Assembly (NCBI GenBank): GCA_902610315.1
Contig: CACLVA010000001.1
Coordinates: 43,614 to 107,613, forward strand
From: an uncultured Pelagibacteraceae bacterium
GTDB taxonomy: Bacteria; Pseudomonadota; Alphaproteobacteria; Pelagibacterales; Pelagibacteraceae
DNA: 64,000 nt
Direction: 5' to 3'
The notes beneath the pieces were generated by a model that searched no databases, was not told the DNA's origin, and saw only the letters and a list, made by a program, of their open reading frames with translations. Numbering within the stretch: the first letter of the stretch is position 1; each line of letters opens with the position of its first letter. Below, one piece after another: positions 9,442 to 20,458 of the stretch. A program made the position numbers and the translations under genes.

Positions 9442-10971
9442 CTAGTACTTTATTTTAATATCACTCAATTTGAAAGCTTTAGTAATCAATGAAATTATAA
9501 AATAAATTAATATACTTAATATTACTAAAAAAAGTAGATAGATAAATTTATAGTTATTTTCAAACGATAGTTGACTTTCAAAATAAAACAGTAAATTTTG
9601 AAAGCATAATCCCATTATAATAGTAGAAACAGTAATTCTAATAATTTGTGTAATTATTTTATTATTAAACCTGAAATAATTTTCTTTATGTAAATAAATG
9701 TACAATAAAATAGAATTAATCCATGATGAAATTGACGTTGCTATCGGGATTATAATAAAGCCTAAGTCTCTAAAAAAATAAACACTAATTATGATGTTTA
9801 ATAAAACCGATATGGTTGAAAAATAAAAAGGAACTTTCGTATTGTCTCTTGCAAAAATAAAACTTGAAAATATTTTTATTAAGGAAAATGCAGGAAGTCC
9901 TAAAGAAAAATATAATAAAGCTTCTGCAGAGTTTCTTACGCTTATAATGTCAAAAGATCCATAGCCAAATAGTGATGACACAATTTCTTCATTTGCAATT
10001 ATTAATGCTAACATTGCCGGGAGACTTAAAAGCAATGATAACTCTAGGGATTTATTTTGAATTTTATCTATTTGTAATTTTTTATTTTGTTGGATGTATG
10101 AAGATAGTTTTGGAAGTATAATAGTTCCTATTGCAATACCTGCAATTGCAAGATTAATTTGATATATTCTGTCTGCGTAATATAAAATAGAAACTGCACT
10201 TGCCTGGAAAGAAGCAATAATTGTTCCAACTAAAATATTTATTTGAGTTACACCCGATGAAAATATACTGGGTAATAGTTTTTTAAAAAATAATTTAACC
10301 TCCTTTGAAATATTTAATCTTAATTTAAATTTTGGTTTAAAAAATTTTTTAACAAATATTATTAAAAAAACAAATTGAATAAAACCTGCAATTGATACAC
10401 CATATGATAAAAAGATGACTAGCTTTTCGTCTAAAATTTTTCCACAAACTAAAATTCCAATCATTATTATATTTAAAATAATAGGAGCGGCTGAGGCTGC
10501 AGCAAACTTATTATGCGAATTTAAGATGGCAGAGAAAAAAGACGCTAAACTAACAAAAAAAATGAAAGGGAAAGTAATTTTTGTTAACTGAGTTGCCAAA
10601 AGAAATTTTTCTGGATCAGATTTAAAACCTGGCGCGATTAATGATACAAAGAAAGGCATAAATAACTCAACTAAAAGTACTAATGTTAATAGAAAAATTG
10701 TTAGGAGGTTAAAAATGTTATTAGCAAAATTTTCGGACTTTTTTTTTCCTTTGATTAATTCTTTTGAATAACTTGGCACGAATGCAGCGTTAAATGATCC
10801 CTCGCCAAACAATCTTCTAAAAGTGTTTGGGATTCTAAAGGCCACAAAAAAAGCATCAGCTATAGGTCCAGATCCAAGAAATATTGCGATAAGAATATCT
10901 CTTAAATAACCCGAAATACGACTTATTAAAGTATAGAAACTAAAAGTCCCAGTTGACTTAATAATATTCAT
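9442..10971 (-). CDS. murJ: Lipid II flippase MurJ
   Basis: TLISRISGYLRDILIAIFLGSGPIADAFFVAFRIPNTFRRLFGEGSFNAAFVP. Confidence 0.97.
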   Translation of the reverse strand: MNIIKSTGTFSFYTLISRISGYLRDILIAIFLGSGPIADAFFVAFRIPNTFRRLFGEGSFNAAFVPSYSKELIKGKKKSENFANNIFNLLTIFLLTLVLLVELFMPFFVSLIAPGFKSDPEKFLLATQLTKITFPFIFFVSLASFFSAILNSHNKFAAASAAPIILNIIMIGILVCGKILDEKLVIFLSYGVSIAGFIQFVFLIIFVKKFFKPKFKLRLNISKEVKLFFKKLLPSIFSSGVTQINILVGTIIASFQASAVSILYYADRIYQINLAIAGIAIGTIILPKLSSYIQQNKKLQIDKIQNKSLELSLLLSLPAMLALIIANEEIVSSLFGYGSFDIISVRNSAEALLYFSLGLPAFSLIKIFSSFIFARDNTKVPFYFSTISVLLNIIISVYFFRDLGFIIIPIATSISSWINSILLYIYLHKENYFRFNNKIITQIIRITVSTIIMGLCFQNLLFYFESQLSFENNYKFIYLLFLVILSILIYFIISLITKAFKLSDIKIKY

Positions 10972-11018
10972 AAATCATATTAGTCTTAATATTGGCTCAA
11001 TTGTATACATAATAAATA

Positions 11019-13310
11019 GTGAACATGAAAAAAAATAAAGTTGAACATTACTCAGATAAAGAGGCATTAGAATTTCATAATAGCAATAAATCAGGCAAGA
11101 TTGAGATTATATCCTCAAAACCAATGACTTCAAAAAGGGACCTCGCCTTAGCTTATTCACCGGGTGTTGCTGCACCTGTAAAAGCAATTGCTGAAAATCC
11201 TGACAGAGCATACGATTACACGACTAAAGGAAATTTAGTAGCTGTAATTAGTAACGGTTCAGCAATTTTAGGTTTAGGCAATTTAGGAGCAATAGCATCA
11301 AAGCCAGTCATGGAAGGAAAGGCAGTTTTATTTAAAAGATTTGCAGATATAGATTCGATTGATATAGAAATCGATACTAACGACACTGAAGAAATAATTA
11401 AATCAATAAAAAATATTTCTAAAAGTTTTGGAGGAATTAATCTCGAAGATATAAAAGCCCCTGAGTGTTTTGTCATAGAAAGAAAATTAAAAGAAATATT
11501 AGATATTCCAGTTTTTCATGACGACCAACATGGTACTGCTATAATAACTAGTGCAGCATTAATTAATGCTTGCGATATTGCTAAAAAAAAATTAAACGAA
11601 ATAAATGTAGTTATTAACGGTGCTGGTGCATCCGCAATGGCATGTGCGAAGCTTTTTATAAATTCAGGAGTAGATAAAAATAAAATCAAAATGCTTGATT
11701 CAAAAGGAGTTATTTATAAAGACAGAGATAACTTAAATGAATGGAAAAATGAATTCTCAATTAAAACAAATGACAGGAGTTTAAATGATGCTATAAAAAA
11801 CGCAGATGTTTTTTTAGGGTTATCTCAAGCAGGGGTTCTCAAAAAAGATATGGTAAAAAGTATGGCAAAAAATCCTATAATTTTTGCCTGTGCTAATCCT
11901 GATCCAGAGATTACACCTGAAGAAATTGAGGAAGTACGAGATGATGCAATTATTGCAACTGGTAGGTCAGATTATCCTAATCAAGTAAATAATTTAATTG
12001 GCTTCCCTTATATTTTCAGAGGGGCTCTTGATGTTAGATCAAAAACAATAAATGAGGAAATGAAAGTTGCTGCTGTACACGCTATAGCTTCTTTAGCAAG
12101 AGAGAGGGTTCCTGACGAAGTGGTTGCAGCTATGGGTGGAGAAAGACCAGTTTATGGCAAAGACTATATTATTCCATCAACTTTTGATCCAAGACTAATA
12201 AGTGTAATACCACTAGCAGTAGCAAAAGCGGCCATTAAAACTAAAGTAGCAAGAATAGGAATTGAAAATTTTGAAAATTATTCTGAGCAACTTAAAAATA
12301 GGCTGGATCCAACTGTAGCTGTAATGCAAGGTATAAATTCACAAATTAAAAAGAATCAAAAAAAGGTGGTATTTGCAGATGGTGAAGATGAAAATAATCT
12401 TAAGGCTGCAATTGCATTCAAAAATAGTGGGCTGGGTATTCCAATTTTGATTGCTAAAGAAGAGATTGTTAGAAAAAAATTAAATGAAATTGGATATGGA
12501 GAAAATTTCGATATTGAAATTATAAATTCAACAAATGAGGACTTAAGAAAAAAATATACAGGATTTTTATTTAAACGCCTTCAAAGAACTGAAGGATTAT
12601 TGGAACGCGATTGTGATAAACTTATTAGAAATGATAGAGTTACGTTTGGTGCATGTATGGTCTCATGCGGTGATGCAAATGCAATGGTTACTGGAAATAC
12701 AAGAAGATATTCAGCATCATTAGAAAAAATTTGCAAAGTTGTTGATCCAAGACCAGGTGAAATAATGTTTGGCCTAAACATGATAGTTAATAGAGGAAAA
12801 ACTATTTTTATTTGCGATACTACAGTGATCGAGTACCCTGATGAAAAACAGTTAGCTGATATGGCAATTTCAGCTGCTAGAGTTGTAAGGTTATTTGGAT
12901 TTGATCCAAAGATCGCTTTTTTATCACATTCTACATTTGGTCAACCAACCACAGATAGGACAAAAAGAATAAGTGATGCAGTTGAGTTGCTTAAAAAGAA
13001 AAATGTAGACTTTAAATTTGATGGTGAAATGCAGCCTGATGTTGCTTTGGAAGATATGTTTCAAGAACTTTATCCATTCTCTGAGATTGTTGGTAATGCA
13101 AACGTTTTAATTATGCCAAGTCAGCACAGCGCCGCTATTTCTTATAAAATGATACAATCTATGAGCAGAGCAAAATTAATCGGACCACTTTTAATAGGTT
13201 TAGGACAAGCAATTGAGATAGCTCCGTTGAGAAGCTCAACATCAGATATATTAAATTTGGCCTCTGTTGCAGCCTATTCAGCTGAAATAATTGATTATAA
13301 TAAAAATTAA
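11019..13310 (+). CDS. maeB: NADP-dependent malic enzyme with C-terminal phosphotransacetylase-like domain (GTG start as listed; ATG at 11025 also possible)
   Basis: SKRDLALAYSPGVAAPVKAI, FHDDQHGTAII, PTA-type C-terminal half. Confidence 0.95.
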   Translation: MNMKKNKVEHYSDKEALEFHNSNKSGKIEIISSKPMTSKRDLALAYSPGVAAPVKAIAENPDRAYDYTTKGNLVAVISNGSAILGLGNLGAIASKPVMEGKAVLFKRFADIDSIDIEIDTNDTEEIIKSIKNISKSFGGINLEDIKAPECFVIERKLKEILDIPVFHDDQHGTAIITSAALINACDIAKKKLNEINVVINGAGASAMACAKLFINSGVDKNKIKMLDSKGVIYKDRDNLNEWKNEFSIKTNDRSLNDAIKNADVFLGLSQAGVLKKDMVKSMAKNPIIFACANPDPEITPEEIEEVRDDAIIATGRSDYPNQVNNLIGFPYIFRGALDVRSKTINEEMKVAAVHAIASLARERVPDEVVAAMGGERPVYGKDYIIPSTFDPRLISVIPLAVAKAAIKTKVARIGIENFENYSEQLKNRLDPTVAVMQGINSQIKKNQKKVVFADGEDENNLKAAIAFKNSGLGIPILIAKEEIVRKKLNEIGYGENFDIEIINSTNEDLRKKYTGFLFKRLQRTEGLLERDCDKLIRNDRVTFGACMVSCGDANAMVTGNTRRYSASLEKICKVVDPRPGEIMFGLNMIVNRGKTIFICDTTVIEYPDEKQLADMAISAARVVRLFGFDPKIAFLSHSTFGQPTTDRTKRISDAVELLKKKNVDFKFDGEMQPDVALEDMFQELYPFSEIVGNANVLIMPSQHSAAISYKMIQSMSRAKLIGPLLIGLGQAIEIAPLRSSTSDILNLASVAAYSAEIIDYNKN

Positions 13311-13903
13311 TCTTTTTGAATTCTTAAATCCTCTACTAAAAGAATGCTGGCGATAACTTTATCTACATCTAATATCGATTTTGCTTCATCTACAACAATC
13401 TCTAATTCATCCTTATTTCTTGCAATACCATAAATGTAAATATTCTTTTTGTAAGTATCTATTTGATAATTGCCTGATTTTATGTTTTTATTTACAATCA
13501 ATGCAGCTCGTAACTGAGAAGTTATTAGCGCATCCTTGGCTGATTGTTTAAAATTAAATTTTTCTCTAATTTTAATATCATTTCTTACAGACCTAGCTCC
13601 ACTAGTTTCCCACGCAATTTTTGTAATTTTTAACTTTTCTTCTGGGTTATCAACTTTGCCAGTAATAAATATTCTGCCATCTAAAACCTTGGTTTTAACA
13701 GATAAGAAATATTTTTTTTCTTCCATCGTGAGTCTGGTTATTAAGTTTTTTTCCATAATAGAATCATCAATTTGTGTACCTAAAGATCTTGGGTCAATTG
13801 CTACTGAAACTCCTGTACCAAATAATCCTCTAGAGCTGGTGCCAGAACAACTGTTTAAGAAAATAAGCAATATAATAAAAAAATAAAAGTTCTTATTTAT
13901 CAT
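13307..13903 (-). CDS. BON-domain lipoprotein
   Basis: Lipobox LNSCSG; repeated BON-type segments (V.D.I..., V.G.V...). Confidence 0.8.
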   Translation of the reverse strand: MINKNFYFFIILLIFLNSCSGTSSRGLFGTGVSVAIDPRSLGTQIDDSIMEKNLITRLTMEEKKYFLSVKTKVLDGRIFITGKVDNPEEKLKITKIAWETSGARSVRNDIKIREKFNFKQSAKDALITSQLRAALIVNKNIKSGNYQIDTYKKNIYIYGIARNKDELEIVVDEAKSILDVDKVIASILLVEDLRIQKD

Positions 13904-14735
13904 TTTTAAGTTTGAGGCAAAAATCGTAGATTACTTTTTTTGGTATTTTTTTATTTGAATACTTTTTAACGATATCTTTTATACTTTTATTCTTTAGCAT
14001 TTTTTTAATAATTTCTTTATCAGATTCTTCCAAAAAACCGAAAGGAATAGTGCTTTCTTTTATCTCAGAAATAACAATGGTAAGTTCCCCTTTATCATAT
14101 ATTTTAATTTTTTTTAAGTCCTCAACTTTACATCTAATAAATTCCTCATGTATTTTTGTCATTTCTCTACATAGAACGATCTCTCTTTTCTTGAAAAAAT
14201 TTATTACTATTTCTAAATTTTTGATCAATTTTTTTGGCGGAATAAATAAAACTATTGAACAATCCATTTTGGAGAGAAATTCTAACTCTTTAATTAATTT
14301 ATTTTTTTTTTCCTCTAAAAAACCAAAAAAAATAAACTTGTCTGAAAAACCACTTATTGATAGTGAGGTTATAACTGATGAAGCGCCAGGTATTGGAGTA
14401 ATTGGAATATCATTACTTATACATTCTTTCACTAATATTTTACCTGGGTCTGAAATTACAGGAGTTCCTGCATCAGAGATAAGTGATATTATTTTACCAT
14501 TCATTAAATGATTTATGATGTCTTTGGTCTTTTTTCTTTCATTAAATTTATGAAATGCAATAAGTTGGGTTTTTATATTAAAATGATTTAATAGCTTTAT
14601 AGATACCCGAGTGTCTTCACACAAAATTAATTCTGAATTTTTAAGAATTTCTAGTGCTCTTATCGTTAAATCTCCCAAGTTTCCTATAGGCGTGGAAACT
14701 AGATAAAGTCCCTTTTTTTGTGATTGTGATATCAT
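13893..14735 (-). CDS. rsmI: 16S rRNA 2'-O-ribose C1402 methyltransferase
   Basis: GLYLVSTPIGNLGDLTIRALEIL, CEDTR, SDAGTPVISDPG. Confidence 0.96.
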   Translation of the reverse strand: MISQSQKKGLYLVSTPIGNLGDLTIRALEILKNSELILCEDTRVSIKLLNHFNIKTQLIAFHKFNERKKTKDIINHLMNGKIISLISDAGTPVISDPGKILVKECISNDIPITPIPGASSVITSLSISGFSDKFIFFGFLEEKKNKLIKELEFLSKMDCSIVLFIPPKKLIKNLEIVINFFKKREIVLCREMTKIHEEFIRCKVEDLKKIKIYDKGELTIVISEIKESTIPFGFLEESDKEIIKKMLKNKSIKDIVKKYSNKKIPKKVIYDFCLKLKNDK

Positions 14736-14766
14736 TAAATTAAAAGTTTACTATATAATATAAAAT

Positions 14767-15918
14767 ATGAAAAAATTACTTAATTTAACATTTTTTATAT
14801 TCATAATTTTTATTTTTGCTAATAAGCTTTTTGCATCAGAGGAAAAGATAAAAATTGGTTTGCTTTTACCTTTAGATGGTCAAAACCACGATATTGGAAA
14901 ATCAGTACTAAGAGCTGTAAATTTAGCAATTAATAAAATAGATGATCCCATTTTAGAAGTTTATCCAAAAAATAATTTTGATAATCCCGAAGATAATAAA
15001 AAAGCAGCTCAAGAATTATATGATCGAGGCGTAAGGATATTTATTGGACCTATTTTTGATAAAAATATTAAAAATTTAGAAAAATTTAGTGATGCAGTAT
15101 TCATAACTTTTTCAAATAAAAATAAAAGTATCCAAAAAAATTTAATTTATGCAGGTGTAAATGCAACTTCTCAGATGGCTACAATAAAAAAATTTCTAGA
15201 GGATAATAATATAAAAAAGACTATATGCCTTATACCGGAATCAGACTTCAAAGAGGAAATTAAAAAAGGAATTTCCCAAACAAACATTAATTTAAAAAAA
15301 GTTTTTTACTACAATACAGAGCCAACAGAAATTACAAAAAGAATTGAAAAAATTACAAAGTATGACGTCAGGAAACAAAACTTACTTGATGAAATTAAGA
15401 GAGTAGAGAACTCTGATGATCCAAATAAGGAAAAAAAAATAAAAAATCTTGAAAAAAGAGATACGATAGGAAAATTAGGATTTGACTCAGTTATAATTTC
15501 GGATTTCGATGAGTCTTTAAAAAGTGTGATAACATCTCTTATTTACACAGATGTAAACACAAAAAGAGTTCATTTTATAACTCTTAATCAATGGTTTGAC
15601 GATAGTTTATTAAAAGAAGATAGTTCACAAAATATTTATTTTCCATCAATTAACAAAAAAAATTACGATAACTTCTCAAATTTATTTTTTGAAAAATTCA
15701 ATAGTTATCCAAATCAGATATCGTTTTTAAGCTATGATTTAGTTGGACTGGTTTATTATTTAACAAAAAAAAATAGTTTAGATGATGTAGATGAAATTTT
15801 TAACCAAAAAAATGTTTTCAAGGGTAAAACAGGTATATTTGAAATTAAAGATAAAAAAATCAGACATGTTCTTAATTTTTATAAAGTTGAAAAAGGGAAG
15901 TTTATAAAAATTTTTTAA
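14767..15918 (+). CDS. LppC/LpoA-like penicillin-binding protein activator (periplasmic-binding fold)
   Basis: IKIGLLLPLDGQNHDIGKSVLRAVNLAI; next to rsmI. Confidence 0.8.
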   Translation: MKKLLNLTFFIFIIFIFANKLFASEEKIKIGLLLPLDGQNHDIGKSVLRAVNLAINKIDDPILEVYPKNNFDNPEDNKKAAQELYDRGVRIFIGPIFDKNIKNLEKFSDAVFITFSNKNKSIQKNLIYAGVNATSQMATIKKFLEDNNIKKTICLIPESDFKEEIKKGISQTNINLKKVFYYNTEPTEITKRIEKITKYDVRKQNLLDEIKRVENSDDPNKEKKIKNLEKRDTIGKLGFDSVIISDFDESLKSVITSLIYTDVNTKRVHFITLNQWFDDSLLKEDSSQNIYFPSINKKNYDNFSNLFFEKFNSYPNQISFLSYDLVGLVYYLTKKNSLDDVDEIFNQKNVFKGKTGIFEIKDKKIRHVLNFYKVEKGKFIKIF

Positions 15919-16504
15919 TTTTTTGAAAAGCTTTGTATCTATGATCAATTTTATATTTTTTTTTGGGTGAAATTTGAGCAAATGTTTTCTTTGATCCACG
16001 TGGGATAAAAATTGGATCATATCCAAAACCTTTGTTGCCAATCTTTTTATTCGATATTGTGCCGAAAATCTGTCCTATTGTTGTTTTATATTTTCCACCT
16101 GGCCAATAAATTGTTAATGCACAAATAAATTTGGCATTTATTTTTCTGCTTCTCCAATTAGAAACTTTTTTATCTAATTTTTTAAATACTTTTTTTATTG
16201 CTAAATCAAAATTATTTTTTTTTCCTCCCCAGCGTGCTGAATAAATACCGGGTTGATTATTTAAAAGATTTATTTCCAAACCAGAGTCGTCTGACATACA
16301 AATTTGATTGGTTTTTTTGGAAAAAAAACGTGCTTTAATGAGCGAATTTTCTTTAAATGTTTTTCCATTTTCCTTTGGACTTTTTAAATTGTAATCAGAT
16401 GTTGAATAAATCTTAATGTTTTTTGGTAATAAAGCTTTGATTTCCCTTAATTTACCTTTGTTATTAGTGCCAATTAACAGTTGTGAAATTTTTTTTGCTT
16501 TCAT
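15902..16504 (-). CDS. rdgB: Non-canonical purine NTP pyrophosphatase
   Basis: LLIGTNNKGKLREIKALL, SDDSGLEI, GFGYDPIF. Confidence 0.94.
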   Translation of the reverse strand: MKAKKISQLLIGTNNKGKLREIKALLPKNIKIYSTSDYNLKSPKENGKTFKENSLIKARFFSKKTNQICMSDDSGLEINLLNNQPGIYSARWGGKKNNFDLAIKKVFKKLDKKVSNWRSRKINAKFICALTIYWPGGKYKTTIGQIFGTISNKKIGNKGFGYDPIFIPRGSKKTFAQISPKKKYKIDHRYKAFQKIKKFL

Positions 16505-16540
16505 CTGGAAATATTTATTTTACATACCATATAAGTAACT

Positions 16541-17131
16541 ATGGATAAAGAAAACGAAAATACTTCAGAAATAAAAAACGAAGATAAAACAGTAAATGAA
16601 GAAAGTAATTCCAAAGAGGATCAAAAAGAGGAGTTGTCTCAAGAGGATAAACTAAGAGAGATTGAAGATAAGCTAACCAGAAGTTATGCAGAATTAGAAA
16701 ATCAAAGAAGAAGATATGAAAAAGAAAAAGATGAAGCCTATGAATTTGGAGGCATGGCACTTGCAAAAGAATGTTTAAATCTGACAGACAACTTAGAAAG
16801 ATCTAAATCGTCTATTATTAACGACGAAAGTCTTGAAAAAAATAATAAAGATAAAATAATTGAGCACCTTGATATTATTTATAAGGATATATTATCAATT
16901 TTTAAAAAAAATCAGATTGATGAAATTTCAGCTCTTGGTGAAAAATTGGATCCAAATAAGCACCAAGCTATGCTTGAAATTGAAGATGCGGAAAAAGAAC
17001 AAGGCACTATCGTTCAAGAAATTCAAAAAGGGTTTACATTAAAAGGAAGGCTGCTTAGACCTTCGCTCGTTGGAGTCTCAAAGAAACCTCAAAAAAATGA
17101 GGAAAAACAACAAAAAAAGGAGAAAAATTAA
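16541..17131 (+). CDS. grpE: GrpE nucleotide exchange factor
   Basis: AELENQRRRYEKEKDEA; upstream of dnaK. Confidence 0.95.
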   Translation: MDKENENTSEIKNEDKTVNEESNSKEDQKEELSQEDKLREIEDKLTRSYAELENQRRRYEKEKDEAYEFGGMALAKECLNLTDNLERSKSSIINDESLEKNNKDKIIEHLDIIYKDILSIFKKNQIDEISALGEKLDPNKHQAMLEIEDAEKEQGTIVQEIQKGFTLKGRLLRPSLVGVSKKPQKNEEKQQKKEKN

Positions 17132-17191
17132 TATTAGTTATAACTTGTAGATTTAAAATTAACACTTATATGACCAATATAATTTAAAATT

Positions 17192-19114
17192 ATGAGCAAA
17201 GTAATTGGAATAGATTTAGGAACAACAAACTCTTGTGTAGCAATCATGGATGGTACGCAAGCTAAAGTTTTAGAAAACGCTGAAGGTGCAAGAACTACAC
17301 CATCTGTTGTTGCATTCACTGATAATGATGAAAAGTTAATTGGACAACCAGCTAAAAGACAAGCTGTAACCAATCCAGAAAATACTGTATTTGCTGTTAA
17401 AAGATTAATTGGAAGAAATTTTGACGATCCATCAGTAAAAAAAGATATAGAAACATCTCCTTTTAAAATAGTAAACTCAGATAAAGGTGACGCATGGATC
17501 GAGGCTAAAGGTAATAAATATTCTCCATCTCAAATTTCGGCTTTTATTCTTCAAAAGATGAAAGAGACTGCAGAAAAATATTTAGGACAAGAAGTAAAAA
17601 AAGCTGTAATCACTGTGCCAGCATATTTTAATGATGCGCAAAGACAAGCTACTAAAGATGCTGGAAAAATTGCAGGTTTAGAAGTTTTAAGAATTATTAA
17701 TGAACCTACCGCAGCATCTCTTGCTTATGGTTTGGACAAAAAAACCAATAAGAAAATTGCAGTATATGATTTAGGTGGTGGAACATTTGATGTTTCGATA
17801 CTTGAATTAGGTGATGGTGTTTTTGAAGTTAAATCTACAAATGGTGATACTTTTTTAGGTGGTGAAGATTTTGATAATACAATTGTTGAATATTTATTAT
17901 CAGAATTTAAAAAAGATAGTGGAATAGATTTGAAATCTGATAAGCTTGCGCTTCAAAGATTAAAGGAGGCAGCAGAAAAAGCGAAAATTGAGCTTTCTTC
18001 AGCAGCACAAACAGAGATAAATCTTCCTTTTATTACAGCTGACAAAACTGGTCCAAAACACATAAATTTAAAAATGACTAGAGCAAAACTGGAGGCCTTA
18101 GTTGAAGATTTAATTAAAAGAACTATGCCACCATGTGAAACTGCTCTTAAAGATGCTGGTCTTTCAGCGAGTGAAATCGATGAGATTGTGCTAGTTGGTG
18201 GAATGACTAGAATGCCTAAAATTATAGAAGAAGTTAAAAACTTTTTTGGAAAAGAGCCTAATAAATCTGTAAACCCTGATGAGGTTGTTGCTATGGGCGC
18301 AGCTATACAAGCTGGTGTATTACAAGGCGATGTAAAAGATGTTTTATTACTAGATGTGACGCCTTTATCTCTTGGAATTGAAACACTAGGAGGAGTATCA
18401 ACAAAATTAATTGATAAGAACACAACTATACCAACTAAGAAAAGCCAAGTTTTCTCTACAGCAGAGGATAATCAGCCAGCTGTATCCATTAGAGTTCTTC
18501 AAGGTGAAAGAGAGATGGCATCAGATAACAAAGTTTTAGGAAATTTTGAATTAGTCGGAATTGCGCCAGCTCCTAGAGGGGTGCCTCAAATTGAAGTTAC
18601 ATTTGATATTGATGCAAACGGTATAGTTAATGTGTCAGCTAAAGATAAAGGAACTGGAAAAGAACAGAAAATCCAAATTCAAGCATCAGGTGGCTTAAGT
18701 GAAGAAGAAATTAACAAAATGGTAAAAGAGGCTGAAGCTAATAAAGATGCTGACAAAAAGAAAAGGGAAGCCGTTGATGCAAGAAATCAAGCAGATACTT
18801 TATTACATTCTACTGAGAAGAACCTAAAAGAACATGGAAGTAAAGTGTCTGAGGCAGATAAAAAAGCTATCGAAACCGCATGTGCAGATTTAAGAAACTC
18901 TTTAAAAGGAACTGATGTTGAGGACCTTAAAAAGAAAACGCAAGATTTAGTTCAAGCATCTATGAAATTAGGTGAAGCTATCTATAAGTCACAACAAAGC
19001 GCTAAACCAGATGATGGTGCAAAAGATAAAAAAGAAGAAGGAAAAAAAGACGATAACGTTGTTGACGCAGACTTTGAGGAAGTAAAAGACGAGAATAAAG
19101 AAAAAAGTGCCTAA
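17192..19114 (+). CDS. dnaK: Hsp70 chaperone DnaK
   Basis: [38 protein letters not shown]. Confidence 0.99.
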   Translation: MSKVIGIDLGTTNSCVAIMDGTQAKVLENAEGARTTPSVVAFTDNDEKLIGQPAKRQAVTNPENTVFAVKRLIGRNFDDPSVKKDIETSPFKIVNSDKGDAWIEAKGNKYSPSQISAFILQKMKETAEKYLGQEVKKAVITVPAYFNDAQRQATKDAGKIAGLEVLRIINEPTAASLAYGLDKKTNKKIAVYDLGGGTFDVSILELGDGVFEVKSTNGDTFLGGEDFDNTIVEYLLSEFKKDSGIDLKSDKLALQRLKEAAEKAKIELSSAAQTEINLPFITADKTGPKHINLKMTRAKLEALVEDLIKRTMPPCETALKDAGLSASEIDEIVLVGGMTRMPKIIEEVKNFFGKEPNKSVNPDEVVAMGAAIQAGVLQGDVKDVLLLDVTPLSLGIETLGGVSTKLIDKNTTIPTKKSQVFSTAEDNQPAVSIRVLQGEREMASDNKVLGNFELVGIAPAPRGVPQIEVTFDIDANGIVNVSAKDKGTGKEQKIQIQASGGLSEEEINKMVKEAEANKDADKKKREAVDARNQADTLLHSTEKNLKEHGSKVSEADKKAIETACADLRNSLKGTDVEDLKKKTQDLVQASMKLGEAIYKSQQSAKPDDGAKDKKEEGKKDDNVVDADFEEVKDENKEKSA

Positions 19115-19142
19115 GAGCTAACAACTATTTGTCTAATTAGTT

Positions 19143-20267
19143 ATGGCAAAAAGAGATTATTACGAAGTCTTAGGTGTAAATAAATCAGCATCAGCAGATC
19201 AAATAAAAGCGGCATATAGAAAACTTGCTGTAAAACATCATCCAGATAAAAATAAAGGTGATAAAGCTTCTGAGGAAAAGTTTAAAGAAGCATCAGAGGC
19301 GTACCACGTCTTATCAAATACAGAGCGAAAACAAAATTATGATAATTTTGGACATGCTGCATTTGAGAATGGAGGTGGAGGAAGAGGGGGTTTTAGCAAT
19401 TTTGACTTTTCCAGCCATTTCTCAGATATATTTGAAGATTTTTTTGGTGATTTTGGTGGAGGCGGAAGAAGAAATAGAAAATCAAATTTTAGAGGTTCTG
19501 ATTTAAGATACGATTTATCTATTTCATTAGAGGAAGCTTACACAGGAAAAAAACAGGATATAAAGTTTTCAACTTCAGAAAAATGTCAGACCTGCAATGG
19601 AAGCGGTTCTAAACCAGGCACAAATGTTGGTTCATGTTCTATGTGTGGAGGTAACGGTCAAGTAAGATCAAGCCAAGGATTTTTTACTGTTCAACAAACT
19701 TGCCCTCAATGTTCAGGTACGGGTGAACAAATAACTAATCCTTGTGGCAGCTGTAGCGGACAAGGAAAAAAACAAGCTTCAAAAAGATTATCAGTAACAA
19801 TTCCTAAAGGTGTAGATGATGGAACTCGAATTAGATTAGCCGGAAAAGGTGAAGCTGGATCCAGAGGTGCATCAAGTGGAGATCTTTATCTTTTTATTAA
19901 TGTTTACTCACATGATTTATTTAAAAGAAGTGAAGAAAATTTATTTTTTGAATGCCCAATATCTATTGCTGATGCAGCTTTGGGAGCATCCATAGAGATA
20001 CCAACCATTGATGGAGGAAAAGCAAAAATCAAAATTCCATCTGGAACTCAAAGTGGTAAACAATTTCGTTTAAGAGGCAAAGGAATGCCTTTAATGAGAA
20101 GTGGTGGAGTTGGTGATTTATATGTACAAGTAAATACTGAAGTCCCCATTAATCTTAATAAAGAACAAAAAGATCTTCTTGAAAAATTTAGAGAAATCGA
20201 AAACGAAAAATCTAACCCAAGTATTAAAAAGTTTTTTCAAAAAGCAAAAAACTTTTGGAAAAATTAA
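19143..20267 (+). CDS. dnaJ: Chaperone DnaJ
   Basis: J domain with HPD, four CxxCxGxG repeats. Confidence 0.99.
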   Translation: MAKRDYYEVLGVNKSASADQIKAAYRKLAVKHHPDKNKGDKASEEKFKEASEAYHVLSNTERKQNYDNFGHAAFENGGGGRGGFSNFDFSSHFSDIFEDFFGDFGGGGRRNRKSNFRGSDLRYDLSISLEEAYTGKKQDIKFSTSEKCQTCNGSGSKPGTNVGSCSMCGGNGQVRSSQGFFTVQQTCPQCSGTGEQITNPCGSCSGQGKKQASKRLSVTIPKGVDDGTRIRLAGKGEAGSRGASSGDLYLFINVYSHDLFKRSEENLFFECPISIADAALGASIEIPTIDGGKAKIKIPSGTQSGKQFRLRGKGMPLMRSGGVGDLYVQVNTEVPINLNKEQKDLLEKFREIENEKSNPSIKKFFQKAKNFWKN

Positions 20268-20283
20268 ATAAAAAGTGAATTTT

Positions 20284-20451
20284 ATGAGTCTTGAGGTAAT
20301 TGTACCAGTAATAGCCTTAATAGGCGTACTTGTACTAGTTTTACCTGGTTTTATTCAAACTAATTATAACTTTAAGATCCTGCTTAAGAATTTATCAATA
20401 TGGATTATAGTGGTAGCTATAATATTAGTATTTATATATTTTATATTATAA
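20284..20451 (+). CDS. 55-aa predicted two-helix membrane microprotein (unlisted in ORF track)
   Basis: Translation MSLEVIVPVIALIGVLVLVLPGFIQTNYNFKILLKNLSIWIIVVAIILVFIYFIL*; fills the post-dnaJ gap. Confidence 0.6.
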   Translation: MSLEVIVPVIALIGVLVLVLPGFIQTNYNFKILLKNLSIWIIVVAIILVFIYFIL

Positions 20452-20458
20452 ATAATAA

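Noticed and set aside
13536-13886. 116-aa ORF antisense to the BON lipoprotein gene
   Set aside because: No motif or independent context; entirely inside a supported CDS on the other strand
16539-16766. 75-aa ORF antisense to grpE, rich in Leu/Phe
   Set aside because: Reverse complement of Lys/Glu-rich codons produces Leu/Phe-rich artefacts
17953-18423. 156-aa ORF antisense to dnaK
   Set aside because: Long antisense ORFs in dnaK are a familiar codon-usage artefact; no recognisable motifs and dnaK is clearly coding
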